Below are positions 16,967 through 26,536 of a stretch of 64,000 nucleotides of DNA, piece by piece (the first letter of the stretch is position 1; each line of letters opens with the position of its first letter). The position numbers and the translations under genes were made by a program. Under the pieces are notes generated by a model that was not told the origin of the DNA, made no database searches, and saw only the letters and a program-made list of their open reading frames with translations. Source of the DNA: a bacterium (lineage in GTDB: Bacteria > Verrucomicrobiota > Verrucomicrobiia > Limisphaerales > J093); the NCBI GenBank assembly GCA_021780105.1, contig JAJXZJ010000035.1:40440-104439 (forward strand), read 5' to 3'.

Positions 16967-18499
16967 TTACTTGTAAGTCTGCTTGAACTCGGTCACCGCC
17001 GCCTTGAGCTCCGCCGTGAGCGCGTCATCGAGTGCCTTCTGTTTGGTGATGCGCGCCATCAGCGCGGCCTTGCGGGTGTTGAGGTATTCGACCAGTCTGG
17101 CCTCGCAGTCCTTCACCTTGTCCACGGGCACGTCGTCCAGAAAACCGTTTTGCGCGGCCCAGAGGACGGCCACCTGGACCTCCACCGGCATGGGGTGGTA
17201 TTGCGGCTGTTTGAAGATTTCAACGATGCGCTTGCCGCGTTCGAGCTGGGCCTGCGTCTTGGCATCCAGATCCGAACCGAACTGGGCGAACGCCGCCAGC
17301 TCGCGGAATTGCGCCAATTCGAGCTTCACCCGGCCGGCGACCTGCTTCATCGCCTTGACCTGTGCGGCGGACCCCACGCGCGACACCGAAATGCCGACCG
17401 ATATCGCGGGCCGGATGCCCTGATAAAAGAGGTCGGTTTCCAGGAAAATCTGGCCGTCCGTGATGGAAATCACGTTGGTCGGAATATACGCCGAAACGTC
17501 GCCCGCCTGCGTCTCGATGATCGGCAGGCCGGTGAGCGAGCCGCCGCCGAACTTCTCCGCCACGCGCGCCGAGCGTTCGAGCAACCGGCTGTGCAGGTAG
17601 AACACGTCGCCCGGATACGCCTCGCGGCCGGACGGACGCTTGAGGATGAGCGACACCTGCCGGTAGGCGACCGCGTGCTTGGAGAGGTCGTCGTAAATGA
17701 TGAGCGCGTCCATGTTGTTGTCCATGAACCACTCGCCCATCGCGCAGCCGGCGAACGGCGCGAGATACTGGTTGGTGGCCGAATCGGAGGCGGCTGCGGC
17801 CACGATGATCGTGTAGGGCAGCGCGCCGTGTTCCTCCAGCACGCTGACGACGCGGGCGATGCTCGACTGCCGCTGGCCGATGGCGACGTAAATCGAATAC
17901 AACGGGCGGTGATCCTTGTCGCCCGCCTCCTCGGCAGCCTTGTTCAGCCGCGCGTTGTTGATGATCGTGTCAATGCCGATGGTCGTCTTGCCCGTCGAGC
18001 GGTCGCCGATGATCAACTCGCGCTGGCCGCGGCCGATCGGGATCATGGCGTCAATGGCCATGATGCCGGTCTGCACGGGCTGGCTGACCGGTTTGCGCTT
18101 GATGATGCCGGGCGCGATTTTTTCGACCGGATAAAAGGTCTGCGCCTTGATTTCGCCCTTGCCGTCCACCGGGCGGCCCAACGAGTCCACGACGCGGCCG
18201 AGCAGTTCCTTGCCGACGGGCACCTGAAGCAGTTTGCCGGTGGTGCGGACCTCGTCGCCTTCCTTCACGGACAGGTAGTCGCCCAGGATGATGGCGCCGA
18301 CTTCGGTTTCTTCGAGGTTTTGCGCCAGGCCGATGACGCCGTTGCCGAAGTCGAGCATCTCGTTGAGCATCGCATCGGCGAGGCCCTCGATCTTGGCGAC
18401 GCCGTCGCCGATTTCGCGCACGGTGCCGACGTTGTGCCGGGCAACGCCGACGTTCAGGCCGGCGATTTGCGCTTCGATGTCTTGCAGTAGGTTGCTCAT
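16967..18499 (-). CDS. atpA: ATP synthase F1 subunit alpha
   Basis: The non-catalytic nucleotide-binding subunit of F1, 510 residues. The P-loop is GDRSTGKTT, a Ser replacing the usual Gln (GDRQTGKT). Other family marks are [53 protein letters not shown] and [19 protein letters not shown]. It is six bases upstream of atpG on the same strand. Confidence 0.97.
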   Translation of the reverse strand: MSNLLQDIEAQIAGLNVGVARHNVGTVREIGDGVAKIEGLADAMLNEMLDFGNGVIGLAQNLEETEVGAIILGDYLSVKEGDEVRTTGKLLQVPVGKELLGRVVDSLGRPVDGKGEIKAQTFYPVEKIAPGIIKRKPVSQPVQTGIMAIDAMIPIGRGQRELIIGDRSTGKTTIGIDTIINNARLNKAAEEAGDKDHRPLYSIYVAIGQRQSSIARVVSVLEEHGALPYTIIVAAAASDSATNQYLAPFAGCAMGEWFMDNNMDALIIYDDLSKHAVAYRQVSLILKRPSGREAYPGDVFYLHSRLLERSARVAEKFGGGSLTGLPIIETQAGDVSAYIPTNVISITDGQIFLETDLFYQGIRPAISVGISVSRVGSAAQVKAMKQVAGRVKLELAQFRELAAFAQFGSDLDAKTQAQLERGKRIVEIFKQPQYHPMPVEVQVAVLWAAQNGFLDDVPVDKVKDCEARLVEYLNTRKAALMARITKQKALDDALTAELKAAVTEFKQTYK

Positions 18500-18527
18500 G
18501 GTCAGGTAAAGGGTAAATCCACCGGCG

Positions 18528-18920
18528 TCAAAATCGTCCGTTCAACTCGTCCAACCGGGCGCGGATGCTGCCGTCCAGCACGTCACACCCGACCTTGACA
18601 CGCAGGCCGCCAATCAACGCCGGGCTGACCGCGAAGGCGAAGTCCAGTCCCGGTCCGTAACGCCGGGTGAGATTGGCCTTGAGCGTCTCCGCGAAGGCTG
18701 GCGGCGTCTCGACCGCGTTCTCGATCCGGGCGCTGTGCCGCGCCAGTTCGAGCCGGATCAACCGCTGGAAATGGCTCAGCACCGCTGCGGCGCCGCGTGG
18801 TTTTTGGGCAACGACCTGCGTCACGGCCTGGCGAACCCGCGGCTCGTCCAGCACGCCGTTCACGACGCAGGCGCGGAACAGGCGCTTGGCTTCGCGGCGG
18901 GCTTGCTTGGTGATCTTCAT
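18528..18920 (-). CDS. atpH: ATP synthase F1 subunit delta, short form
   Basis: Delta links F1 to the peripheral stalk. This protein has only 130 residues against about 175-180 usually; the missing part is the N-terminal helical domain that normally contacts alpha. The remaining part keeps the OSCP C-terminal look: [20 protein letters not shown] in the middle and [20 protein letters not shown] near the end, where G-G-x-x-x-x-x-G-x-x-x-x-D-x-S is the family signature. Position between atpF and atpA supports the call. No extra upstream coding was seen in the same frame. Confidence 0.85.
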   Translation of the reverse strand: MKITKQARREAKRLFRACVVNGVLDEPRVRQAVTQVVAQKPRGAAAVLSHFQRLIRLELARHSARIENAVETPPAFAETLKANLTRRYGPGLDFAFAVSPALIGGLRVKVGCDVLDGSIRARLDELNGRF

Positions 18921-18970
18921 GCCGGCGCTGGGTGGCGAAAGGTTTGGCTCAGATGAAGGGGGCTCCGAAT

Positions 18971-19507
18971 TTAGGCGGCAAGCTCACGGTTGGTTTCCTC
19001 TGCCAGCCGTTGCCGGTCGTCCATCGTGAGGATCTTGCCAGTGACCTTGGCCGTGGTTTCGACCACCAGCCGGCCGACTTCGTTGCGCAGCTCGCTCTTC
19101 ATCCGGGCCAGATCGGCCTCATTCGCCTCGCGGGCCTTGGCGACGATCTGGTTCGCCGTGGCGATGGCCTTCTGGGTTTCCTGTTCCAGCACCCTGGCGG
19201 CGGCGTCGCGCGCTTCCTCGATCAGTTTGGCGGCCTGCTCGCCGGCCTGCGCGAGGATTTCGTGCCGCGCGGCATCGGTCTTCGCCAGTTCGGCCTTGAT
19301 CTTGTCCGCGTTGGCCAGGCTCTCGGCGATGCTTTGCCGGCGGAATTCGAGCATGTGCAGAATGGGCCGGTAGGCAAAGCGACGCAGGAGCAGCGCAACG
19401 ACGGTGAAGCTGATCACCTGCGCGATGAACGTCGGCCACGTCACGCCAAACTGGTGCGCAATATCGCCGATGGCGTTGGCGAAGAGAACAGGGGCTTGCA
19501 TGGTCAA
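18971..19507 (-). CDS. atpF: ATP synthase F0 subunit b
   Basis: The peripheral stalk subunit, 178 residues. One membrane helix near residues 20-45 (WPTFIAQVISFTVVALLLRR) is followed by a long charged coiled coil rich in Ala, Glu, Lys and Arg, and by the C-terminal VGRLVVETTAKVTGKIL. It is placed between atpE and atpH as in standard operons. No second b-type gene (b-prime) is seen. Confidence 0.93.
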   Translation of the reverse strand: MTMQAPVLFANAIGDIAHQFGVTWPTFIAQVISFTVVALLLRRFAYRPILHMLEFRRQSIAESLANADKIKAELAKTDAARHEILAQAGEQAAKLIEEARDAAARVLEQETQKAIATANQIVAKAREANEADLARMKSELRNEVGRLVVETTAKVTGKILTMDDRQRLAEETNRELAA

Positions 19508-19552
19508 AAGGGAGGCAGGCGCGGAACCTCACGGCCCCGCGCCCGGAGGTGC

Positions 19553-19774
19553 TTAACCCGTCGGTTTGATGAACAAGGCGTAGAACACGATGGCTTCCGC
19601 CAGGGCCATGCCCAGCAGGCCCATGGCAATGATCCGCCCGAAAGCGCCGGGGTTGCGGCCCACCGCCATGCTCGCGCCCATGCCCACCAGTCCGATACCG
19701 ATGGCTGAGCCGAGGCCGGCCAGACCGACCGAGATGCTGCCGCTCAACTCTCCCAGCATAGGTGTTGTCAACAT
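19553..19774 (-). CDS. atpE: ATP synthase F0 subunit c
   Basis: The rotor-ring subunit, 73 residues in two helices joined by the RNPGA loop (40-44). The ion-binding acid is Glu60 in MALAEAIVFYALF; it is followed by Ala, and the first helix lacks the Gln of sodium-type rings, so proton coupling is expected. The first helix has the packed glycines of the family (GLGSAIGIGLVGMGAS). Confidence 0.95.
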   Translation of the reverse strand: MLTTPMLGELSGSISVGLAGLGSAIGIGLVGMGASMAVGRNPGAFGRIIAMGLLGMALAEAIVFYALFIKPTG

Positions 19775-19840
19775 ACTAGTTCCTTTCGTTCCTCAACAGT
19801 CCCGCGCTCCAACGCGGACGGACCGCTGAAATTGTTTGCT

Positions 19841-20779
19841 TCATGCGTGTTCATGGTGGCCTTTGCCGGATTCCTCCTCGTGCGTGCAGATCACGGCGGT
19901 AAACACCGCGCACAGCAGCATGAACACCAGGGCCTGGACAAAGCCCACCAGCACTTCCAGCAAATAAAACGGGATCGGCAGCGCCACGCTGGCGAGCGCC
20001 TTCGCCCAGGCCGGGTGTTGCACCAGGCTGCCCATCGCTTCGAGCAGGTTCTCGCCCGCGAAAATGTTGCCGTAAAGACGGAACATCAGCGCCACCGGCC
20101 GGAAGGTGATGGAAATCAACTCCAGAAAGCCCACGAGGAAGAACACCACGACCATCATGCCCTTGATGAAACCGGTCGCGTCGCCCTTCGGCCCGAAAAT
20201 CTCCAGGAGGAATCCCTTCACTCCGTTGGCCTGAAACGCCCAGACCAGCCAGCAGGCGAAGAACAACATCGCCATCGCGGAGGTCAGGTTCAGATCCGCG
20301 TTGCCGCCGCGCAGAAACGGCTCCGTCACCTCAAACTGGCCGGACGCAGTGCGCTGGCCCATGCCGATCGTGCCGACGCCGGGAATCAGCCCCACCCAGT
20401 TGTTGGCCAGGATGACAATGAAGATCGTGGCGAAAAACCAGAAGCCGCGGCTGGCCAGGCCTGGTCCCAGAATGTCCGCCAGAAACGTGTTCAGGCTTTC
20501 CACGACCCATTCGGCCACGTTTTGCAGTCCACCCGGCACCCGCTCCATCCGCCGCGTCGCGAGCTGGGCGAAACCAATCACCCCCAGCGCGACCACCCAG
20601 GACAGGAGCATGGAATTGGTCACGGCCAGCGGCCCCAGGTTAAACAAGGGCACCGCCGCCTGCGGCAGACCGTGGACCGCCTCCTCGGCGGCCGCCGGCG
20701 CCTCGGCAGCCGCCACCGCCGCCACGCCCCCAAGAAGGACCAGCGTCAGTGCCGCTACGTTGCGCAGCCATTTCATCAT
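19841..20779 (-). CDS. atpB: ATP synthase F0 subunit a
   Basis: The stator channel subunit, about 312 residues from ATG 20779 (a second ATG follows at once). It begins with a hydrophobic leader and Ala/Glu-rich linker (about 1-50). Diagnostic segments are TIFIVILANNWVGLIPGVGT, and near the C-terminus SITFRPVALMFRLYGNIFAG, which contains the essential Arg and the RLxGNxxAG signature. The frame is open further upstream but lacks family character. It heads the B-E-F-H-A-G cluster and is divergent from purC. Confidence 0.95.
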   Translation of the reverse strand: MMKWLRNVAALTLVLLGGVAAVAAAEAPAAAEEAVHGLPQAAVPLFNLGPLAVTNSMLLSWVVALGVIGFAQLATRRMERVPGGLQNVAEWVVESLNTFLADILGPGLASRGFWFFATIFIVILANNWVGLIPGVGTIGMGQRTASGQFEVTEPFLRGGNADLNLTSAMAMLFFACWLVWAFQANGVKGFLLEIFGPKGDATGFIKGMMVVVFFLVGFLELISITFRPVALMFRLYGNIFAGENLLEAMGSLVQHPAWAKALASVALPIPFYLLEVLVGFVQALVFMLLCAVFTAVICTHEEESGKGHHEHA

Positions 20780-20934
20780 CGTGAACAACAAAGCAATGCC
20801 GGTCGCGCGGATGTATGAAGACCGTTCGCGCGAAGGTTGTCCGGCAAAACGGGAGCTAGGCTGCCCAAGCAGTGGCCGATTCACAAGGATTTTTTGCGCC
20901 TTGAACGGGTCGCCCGCGCCGGCATACTGACGCC

Positions 20935-21825
20935 ATGCTAACCGAGCCGCTGCTCCAACTTGATCTGCCCGGCATCCCCAAACTCAAGTCCGGCAAGGTC
21001 CGCGAAATGTTCGACCTCGGCGACGCCCTGCTCATGGTGGCCACCGACCGCATTTCCGCCTTCGACTGCGTCATGCCCAACGGCATCCCGCGCAAAGGCG
21101 AGGTGCTCACGCAGCTCTCGCACTTCTGGTTCGCCCGGTTCGCCGGCCGCCTGCCCAACCACCTGCTTGCCGGCGCCAATGATCCGCTGCCGCCGCGCCT
21201 CCAGCCCTTCGCCGGCCAGCTCGCCCGGCGCAGCATGATTGTGAAGAAGGCCCGGCCCCTGGCGATCGAATGCGTCGTCCGCGGCTACCTCGCCGGCTCG
21301 GGCTGGAAGGAATACCAGAAGTCGCGCACCGTCTGCGGCCTCCCGCTGCCGGCCGGCCTCACCGAATCCTCCGAACTGCCGCAACCCATCTTCACGCCGG
21401 CCACCAAGGCCGAAACCGGCCACGACGAAAACATCCCCTTCGCCGAGGCGGAACGGATTGTCGGCCGGGACGTGGCCGCGCAGGTCCGCGACGCCAGCCT
21501 CGAACTTTACACCGCGGCGCGCAATTATGCCCGGCAGCGCGGCATCATCATCGCCGACACGAAATTCGAGTTTGGGCTGTTCGACGGGCGGGTGATTCTG
21601 ATTGACGAGGTGCTCACGCCGGATTCCTCCCGATTCTGGCCGGCCGACGCCTACCAGCCCGGCCGCGGGCAGCCGAGCTTTGACAAGCAGTTCGTCCGCG
21701 ATTACCTCGAAACGCTGGACTGGAACAAAACGCCGCCCGCCCCGGCGTTGCCGCTGGACGTGGTCGCGAAGACTACGGATAAATACCTGGACGCGTATCG
21801 TCGCCTCACAGGCAACGAGCTTTGA
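20935..21825 (+). CDS. purC: Phosphoribosylaminoimidazole-succinocarboxamide synthase
   Basis: SAICAR synthetase of purine biosynthesis: joins aspartate to CAIR using ATP. The protein has 296 residues, of the longer yeast-like type. Family marks are KLKSGKVREMFDLGDALLMV (nucleotide binding), DRISAFDCVMPNGIPRKG, RRSMIVKKARPLAIECVVRG and IDEVLTPDSSRFWPADAY. It stands alone, divergent from atpB with about 155 bp between. Confidence 0.97.
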   Translation: MLTEPLLQLDLPGIPKLKSGKVREMFDLGDALLMVATDRISAFDCVMPNGIPRKGEVLTQLSHFWFARFAGRLPNHLLAGANDPLPPRLQPFAGQLARRSMIVKKARPLAIECVVRGYLAGSGWKEYQKSRTVCGLPLPAGLTESSELPQPIFTPATKAETGHDENIPFAEAERIVGRDVAAQVRDASLELYTAARNYARQRGIIIADTKFEFGLFDGRVILIDEVLTPDSSRFWPADAYQPGRGQPSFDKQFVRDYLETLDWNKTPPAPALPLDVVAKTTDKYLDAYRRLTGNEL

Positions 21826-21979
21826 ACTTCGCCCGTTACCGTCGAGGACGGTGCGGTTGAGTTTCTCCACGGAGGGATTAAGCTTCCAACGTGACGCCTG
21901 CCCGGTTGCCCAATCCTTTCGCGGATTACGCCGCGAAAGCCAGGGGGAAACCGGTGCCGGCGGAAAGGAGACGTGCGTC

Positions 21980-22810
21980 ATGCAGATCAAAACCATGACC
22001 GTGCTGCTGGCCGCCGCCATGAGCGGCGTCGCCGCGGCCTGCCTGTGTGTCACCGCGCTGCTGGGCTGGGAGAACTGGACGTTGCAGCGGCGGCTTGCCG
22101 ATGTGCAAACAAACTGGGAGCGGGTGGTGTCCCAGGCCGCTGAACTGCGCGCGCTGCAAGCGGCGTCGCAGGTGGACCTGTCCACGCAGCAGCAGCGCAG
22201 CGAAACCTTGCAGGCGCAGCTCGATTCCCTGCGATCGGCCACCAATGAACTGGCGGCCGCGGTGCTGCGCCGGCCGCTGCGGGTCCGCATTTACGACGCG
22301 AACGGCCCGCTCGGCCTGGGCTGGGTGCTCGCCGCACCGACAAACGCGGTGGTTTTTGGCACGCCCGAGGCACCGGCCAACGTGATGTTGGACCGGCCGG
22401 TGCAAAAAACGGTGGTCGCCGCGCCAGCCGCACAACCAAGTCAGCCCCCCGCCCCCGCCGTCGCATCCAGTTACGCCACGTCATGGCAGCAGCTTCCCTA
22501 CGGTTACTGGGGCTGGCCGGTCGGGTGGACGGGCGATGAAGGCCGGCGTCGGCATGACGATTCCGGCAGGCATGGGGCTGGTCCGGGTTCAACGCCGGCC
22601 GTTGTCCCGTCGCCAACGTCCACTGGGTTTAGAGGAGTTTCGTTGGGTTCTTTCCCGTCTCGCGTTTCGGTGATTCCCCCCATGTTGAATCAGCCGGCAC
22701 CGCGGCCCATCCAGCCGATGACGACCTTCGCCGCCGGCCAGCGCAGTTTCCTGCCCACCGTCCCGACCGCGTCCCTGACACCGCAAACCTTGTTGCGGCC
22801 CTCACAATGA
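21980..22810 (+). CDS. Hypothetical single-pass protein with coiled coil and Pro-rich tail
   Basis: A 276-residue protein of unknown function. ATG 21980 has a good ribosome-binding site (GGAAAGGAG) just upstream. A membrane or signal segment spans residues 5-28, then a coiled coil (about 35-90) rich in Gln/Leu/Arg, then a long Pro/Ala/Ser-rich low-complexity tail. The C-terminus overlaps the convergent glutamate-synthase-like gene by nine bases. Confidence 0.65.
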   Translation: MQIKTMTVLLAAAMSGVAAACLCVTALLGWENWTLQRRLADVQTNWERVVSQAAELRALQAASQVDLSTQQQRSETLQAQLDSLRSATNELAAAVLRRPLRVRIYDANGPLGLGWVLAAPTNAVVFGTPEAPANVMLDRPVQKTVVAAPAAQPSQPPAPAVASSYATSWQQLPYGYWGWPVGWTGDEGRRRHDDSGRHGAGPGSTPAVVPSPTSTGFRGVSLGSFPSRVSVIPPMLNQPAPRPIQPMTTFAAGQRSFLPTVPTASLTPQTLLRPSQ

Positions 22811-24289
22811 GTGGACGCGGTCCCCCGCGACCGCCGCGCAAAGCGAAGCCGCCGCGCCCTCGCCGTTTACGGGCTTGGTCATGGCGGGCATCAGATACTC
22901 GTGAATGGTTTGGGCGGCGCGTTTGCCGTCGCCCATCGCGAGGATTACCGTCGCGGCGCCGCGCACGATGTCGCCGCCGGCAAACACGCCCGGCACGCTG
23001 GTCATGCCGCGTTCGTCCACCTCGATGTTGCCGTGCCGGTTCAACTTCAGGTCCGGGCACGTCGCGGTGAGCAAGGGGTTGGCGCGGGTGCCGATGGCCA
23101 CGATCACCTGGTCGCATTCGATCACGAATTCCGACCCCGCCACCGGCACCGGCCGGCGGCGTCCGGAGGCGTCCGGCTCGCCAAGCGCCATGCGGACGCA
23201 CCTGAGGCCGGTGACCCATTTCTGCGCGTTGCCGAGGACTTCCACCGGTGCCGTGAGCAACTCGAATTCCACGCCCTCGCTTTCGGCGTGATGCACCTCC
23301 TCCAGCCGCGCCGGCAGTTCTTCCTTGCCGCGCCGATAGACGATGAACGCGCGTTCGGCGCCCATGCGCTTGGCCGTGCGCACCGAATCCATGGCCACGT
23401 TGCCGCCGCCGACCACCGCCACGCGCCGGCCCACGAGCACCGGCGTGTCGGCCTTCGGAAATTCGTAGGCGGCCATCAGGTTCACGCGGGTCAAATACTC
23501 GTTGGCCGAGTAAACGCCCTTCAAGTTCTCGCCCGGCACGTTCATGAACACCGGCAGGCCCGCGCCGTTGGCGATGAACACCGCGTCGAATTGCGCGCGC
23601 AGTTCCGGCAGCGTGTAGGTGCGGCCGACGATGACATTGCACTCGATTTTCACGCCGGCCTGCTTCAACCGCTCGACCTCCTGGTCCACGATTTGTTTCG
23701 GCAGGCGGAACTCGGGAATGCCGTAAAGCAGCACGCCGCCCGGCTTGTGCAACGCCTCGAACACCGTCACGTCGTGCCCCAGCCGCGCGAGATCGCCCGC
23801 GGCGGTCAACCCGGCCGGGCCGGAGCCGACGATGGCAACCTTCTTGCCGGTCGGCGCCGGTTTGGCGACCGGCAACTGGTCCGCATGCTGCCGCGCCCAG
23901 TCGGCCACGAACCGTTCCAGGTAGCCGATGGCCACCGGCAGGCCCTTCGCGCCGCGCACGCACTCGGCCTCGCACTGCGTCTCCTGCGGACAGACACGGC
24001 CGGTCACCGCCGGCAGCGTGTTGTCGCCCAGCAGACTGTGCGCCGCGCCGGCCACGTCACCCGCGCTCAGCAGGTCAATGAACCGCGGGATGTTCACCGC
24101 CACCGGGCAGCCGTTGATGCAGCGCGGGTCGCGGCAGCGCAGGCAGCGGTCGGCCTCCAGCAGCGCGAGCTGTTCAGTGAAACCGAGGTTGACCTCGCCG
24201 AAATTGTGGTTGCGCTCGTCGGCGGCCTGTTCGGGCATCGCCTGCCGGCTGATTTGCAGCCGTTGTTTGACACTGATCGGAGCACTCAT
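22802..24289 (-). CDS. Glutamate-synthase-small-subunit-like / NfnB (SudA)-type FAD oxidoreductase
   Basis: A 495-residue FAD/NADPH protein of the GltD family. The N-terminus has two cysteine clusters for 4Fe-4S centres (CLRCRDPRCINGCPV and VCPQETQCEAECVRG), followed by the FAD motif KVAIVGSGPAGLTAAGDLARLG and an NAD(P) motif RVAVVGGGNVAMDSVRTAKR. No large GltB subunit is adjacent; instead the next gene upstream encodes a SudB/NfnA-like flavoprotein. That pairing points to an NfnAB-type ferredoxin:NAD(P) transhydrogenase or sulfide-dehydrogenase complex rather than glutamate synthase. Confidence 0.88.
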   Translation of the reverse strand: MSAPISVKQRLQISRQAMPEQAADERNHNFGEVNLGFTEQLALLEADRCLRCRDPRCINGCPVAVNIPRFIDLLSAGDVAGAAHSLLGDNTLPAVTGRVCPQETQCEAECVRGAKGLPVAIGYLERFVADWARQHADQLPVAKPAPTGKKVAIVGSGPAGLTAAGDLARLGHDVTVFEALHKPGGVLLYGIPEFRLPKQIVDQEVERLKQAGVKIECNVIVGRTYTLPELRAQFDAVFIANGAGLPVFMNVPGENLKGVYSANEYLTRVNLMAAYEFPKADTPVLVGRRVAVVGGGNVAMDSVRTAKRMGAERAFIVYRRGKEELPARLEEVHHAESEGVEFELLTAPVEVLGNAQKWVTGLRCVRMALGEPDASGRRRPVPVAGSEFVIECDQVIVAIGTRANPLLTATCPDLKLNRHGNIEVDERGMTSVPGVFAGGDIVRGAATVILAMGDGKRAAQTIHEYLMPAMTKPVNGEGAAASLCAAVAGDRVHSL

Positions 24290-24310
24290 GGAAACGAAGT
24301 CGGCGGAGAA

Positions 24311-25147
24311 TCAATGCCGGCCGATGCGGCAGGTTTCTTCGGCGCAGGCGTTGGCCTTTTGTTCAAAATCGCGGTAGGCGGACAACCGGTCCGCCAGCAG
24401 CGCGAAATCCACCTGGTGCCCGTCGAACTCCGGGCCGTCCACGCAGGCGAAGCGCGTTTCGCCGCCCACTTCCACGCGGCACCCGCCGCACATGCCCGTG
24501 CCGTCCACCATCACCGGGTTCAGCGATACGATCGTATGCACGTGCAACGGCCGGGTCAGCTCGGCCACCGCGCGCATCATCGGCACCGGGCCGACGGCGT
24601 AAACCACATCAATGCCGCCCGCCGCCAGCGCCTCGCGCGCCGCGTCCGTCACGAACCCGCGCCGGCCATAGCTGCCGTCGTCCGTGCAGACGACCACCTC
24701 GCCGAACCGCCGCAGTTCGTTCTCGAAAATCACCCACTCCTTCGAGCGGCCGCCGATGATGCTCGTCACCCGCGCGCCGTTCCGGTGCAAGCCCTGCGCG
24801 ATCGGATGCACCACCGCCGTGCCCACGCCGCCGCCCACGCACAACGCGTGGCCCGACGTGATCAACTCCGTCGGCCGGCCCAGCGGCCCGGCCACGTCCT
24901 GAATCGCCTCGCCCGGCTCCATCGCCACGAGGTCGCGCGTGCTTTTGCCCACCGCCTGGATCACCAGCGTGATCGAGCCGGCGGCGGGATCGGCGTCCGC
25001 CACGGTCAGCGGAATCCGTTCCGCGCCGGCGCACCGATGGACGATGACAAACTGGCCGGGCTGACGGATTTGCGCGATCCGCGGCGCGGCGACCTCCAAT
25101 CGCGTCACGTTCGGACTGAGTTGTGTTTTCGCTAAAATTGTGTGCAT
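24311..25147 (-). CDS. NfnA/SudB-type FAD/NAD-binding oxidoreductase
   Basis: A 278-residue ferredoxin-NADP reductase-like protein. It opens MHTILAKTQLSPNVTRLEVA, the beta-barrel FAD domain with PGQFVIVHR and ERIPLTVAD, then an NAD-binding half with CVGGGVGTAVVHPIAQGL. The C-terminus keeps the 2Fe-2S cysteines (MCGGCRVEVGG...RFACVDGPEFDGHQVDF) of dihydroorotate dehydrogenase electron-transfer subunits. It is 21 bp upstream of the GltD-like gene, and together they form the expected small/large pair. ATG 25147 is chosen because upstream sequence shows no family character. It shares a 138-bp divergent intergenic region with the mannose-1-phosphate guanylyltransferase gene. Confidence 0.9.
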   Translation of the reverse strand: MHTILAKTQLSPNVTRLEVAAPRIAQIRQPGQFVIVHRCAGAERIPLTVADADPAAGSITLVIQAVGKSTRDLVAMEPGEAIQDVAGPLGRPTELITSGHALCVGGGVGTAVVHPIAQGLHRNGARVTSIIGGRSKEWVIFENELRRFGEVVVCTDDGSYGRRGFVTDAAREALAAGGIDVVYAVGPVPMMRAVAELTRPLHVHTIVSLNPVMVDGTGMCGGCRVEVGGETRFACVDGPEFDGHQVDFALLADRLSAYRDFEQKANACAEETCRIGRH

Positions 25148-25285
25148 GGCCACGCCTTGCTTATGGGTATCATCGCCTGAACTATTGTGGTCTGGCAAGT
25201 GGCTTTGCACCACGGCTCCGAGCTGATACCGCCGGTCGTTATTCCCGCCTTGAGCCGGCCGCGGCCAACTGGCAACCTGCCCGGC

Positions 25286-26422
25286 ATGAATCGCACAACA
25301 AAACCATCCGACCGTTTTGTCATCATCATGGCCGGCGGCCGGGGCGAGCGTTTCTGGCCCGTCAGCCGCGAGAAGACGCCCAAGCAACTCATCAAACTCC
25401 TCGGCGACCGGTCGTTCCTCCAGCAGGCCGTGGACCGCGTGTTGCCGCTGGTGCCGGCGCAGAACATCTTTGTCATCACCAACGCCGCCCAGGCGCCGGA
25501 GGTGCGCCGCCAGTTGCCCCGGCTGCCCAAGGCAAACGTCGTGGCCGAACCGGTGGGCCGGGACACCTGCGCCGCCGTCACGCTCGGCGCGGCGATCGTC
25601 GGCGCCCGCTCAACGACGGCTGTCATGGCCGTGCTGCCGGCGGACCACGTCATTCCGGAGGAGAAGAAATTTCAGCAGGTGCTGGCGGACGCGTTTGATC
25701 TCGCCAGCCGCGGGCAGGTGATTGTCACCATCGGCATCCGGCCCACTGAACCGGCCACGGGCTACGGCTACATCAAACTCGGCCACGACTTGCCGCCGCC
25801 CGCGGGCGTGAGGCGCTACAAAACAGCCTTTTTCAAGGCGGAGCAGTTCAAGGAAAAGCCGGATCGCGAAACCGCCGCGGGCTACGTCGCCAGCGGGCAT
25901 TACCGCTGGAACGCCGGCATGTTCGTGTGGTCGTTTGTCACAATCACCGACGGCCTGGAGCGGCACCAGCCGGAGCTGAGCGCCGCGTGTCACCGGTGGT
26001 TCGAGGCGGCCGGCAAAAGCCCCGCCGCGCTGGCGAAGGCGCTCGCCCGCGACTATCCCGACCTCAAGAAAATCAGCGTCGATTTCGCGCTGATGGAGAA
26101 GGCGCACAACGTCGTGGTGGCGGAAGGCGCGTTCGCGTGGGACGACCTCGGCGCGTGGCCGGCGCTCGCGCGGCACGTGCCGCAGGACGCCGCCGGTAAC
26201 GCTGCGGTGGCGGATTTCATCGGCGTGGACGCCGCGCGGAACATCATTTACGACGCCCGGACGAAGGCGAAACGCACGCCCATCGCCGTCGTGGGCTTGC
26301 ACGACGCGATCATCGTCCAGACTGACGACGCACTGCTGGTTGCCCACAAGCACGAGGCCCAGAAGATCAAGGAACTGGTGAAGCAACTCGCGGCCTCAAA
26401 GACGCACGCCCGGCTCGTCTGA
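25286..26422 (+). CDS. manC: Mannose-1-phosphate guanylyltransferase
   Basis: Makes GDP-mannose from mannose-1-phosphate and GTP, for surface polysaccharides or glycans. The protein is 378 residues from ATG 25286. The nucleotidyltransferase signature is VIIMAGGRGERFWPVSREKT, followed by PKQLIKLLGDRSFLQQAV; later VMAVLPADHVIPEE and YRWNAGMFVWSF are also typical. It is the short form without the isomerase domain. No other sugar-nucleotide genes are adjacent. Confidence 0.92.
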   Translation: MNRTTKPSDRFVIIMAGGRGERFWPVSREKTPKQLIKLLGDRSFLQQAVDRVLPLVPAQNIFVITNAAQAPEVRRQLPRLPKANVVAEPVGRDTCAAVTLGAAIVGARSTTAVMAVLPADHVIPEEKKFQQVLADAFDLASRGQVIVTIGIRPTEPATGYGYIKLGHDLPPPAGVRRYKTAFFKAEQFKEKPDRETAAGYVASGHYRWNAGMFVWSFVTITDGLERHQPELSAACHRWFEAAGKSPAALAKALARDYPDLKKISVDFALMEKAHNVVVAEGAFAWDDLGAWPALARHVPQDAAGNAAVADFIGVDAARNIIYDARTKAKRTPIAVVGLHDAIIVQTDDALLVAHKHEAQKIKELVKQLAASKTHARLV

Positions 26423-26536
26423 GCGTTCGGTGGTCAACTGCCGCCGCCTCAATGTGGACGCGCAGAAGGTCCCGGACCCTTCTTGCGTCGGCGGGCGGTT
26501 TTCGCTACGCTCGCGCAAACTTTCCGGGGTCCAGCC

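Noticed and set aside
16034..18490. Very long plus-strand open frame opposite atpG and atpA
   Set aside because: It is the antisense shadow of highly conserved ATP synthase genes; its product is Arg/His-rich and without family character.
22811..25135. Plus-strand open frame of 774 codons opposite the NfnAB-like genes
   Set aside because: It is a shadow of two clear flavoprotein genes in GC-rich DNA.
25193..25209. Sigma-54-like promoter (TGGCAAG ... TTTGC) upstream of the guanylyltransferase gene
   Set aside because: The GG and GC elements are one base too far apart for sigma-54.
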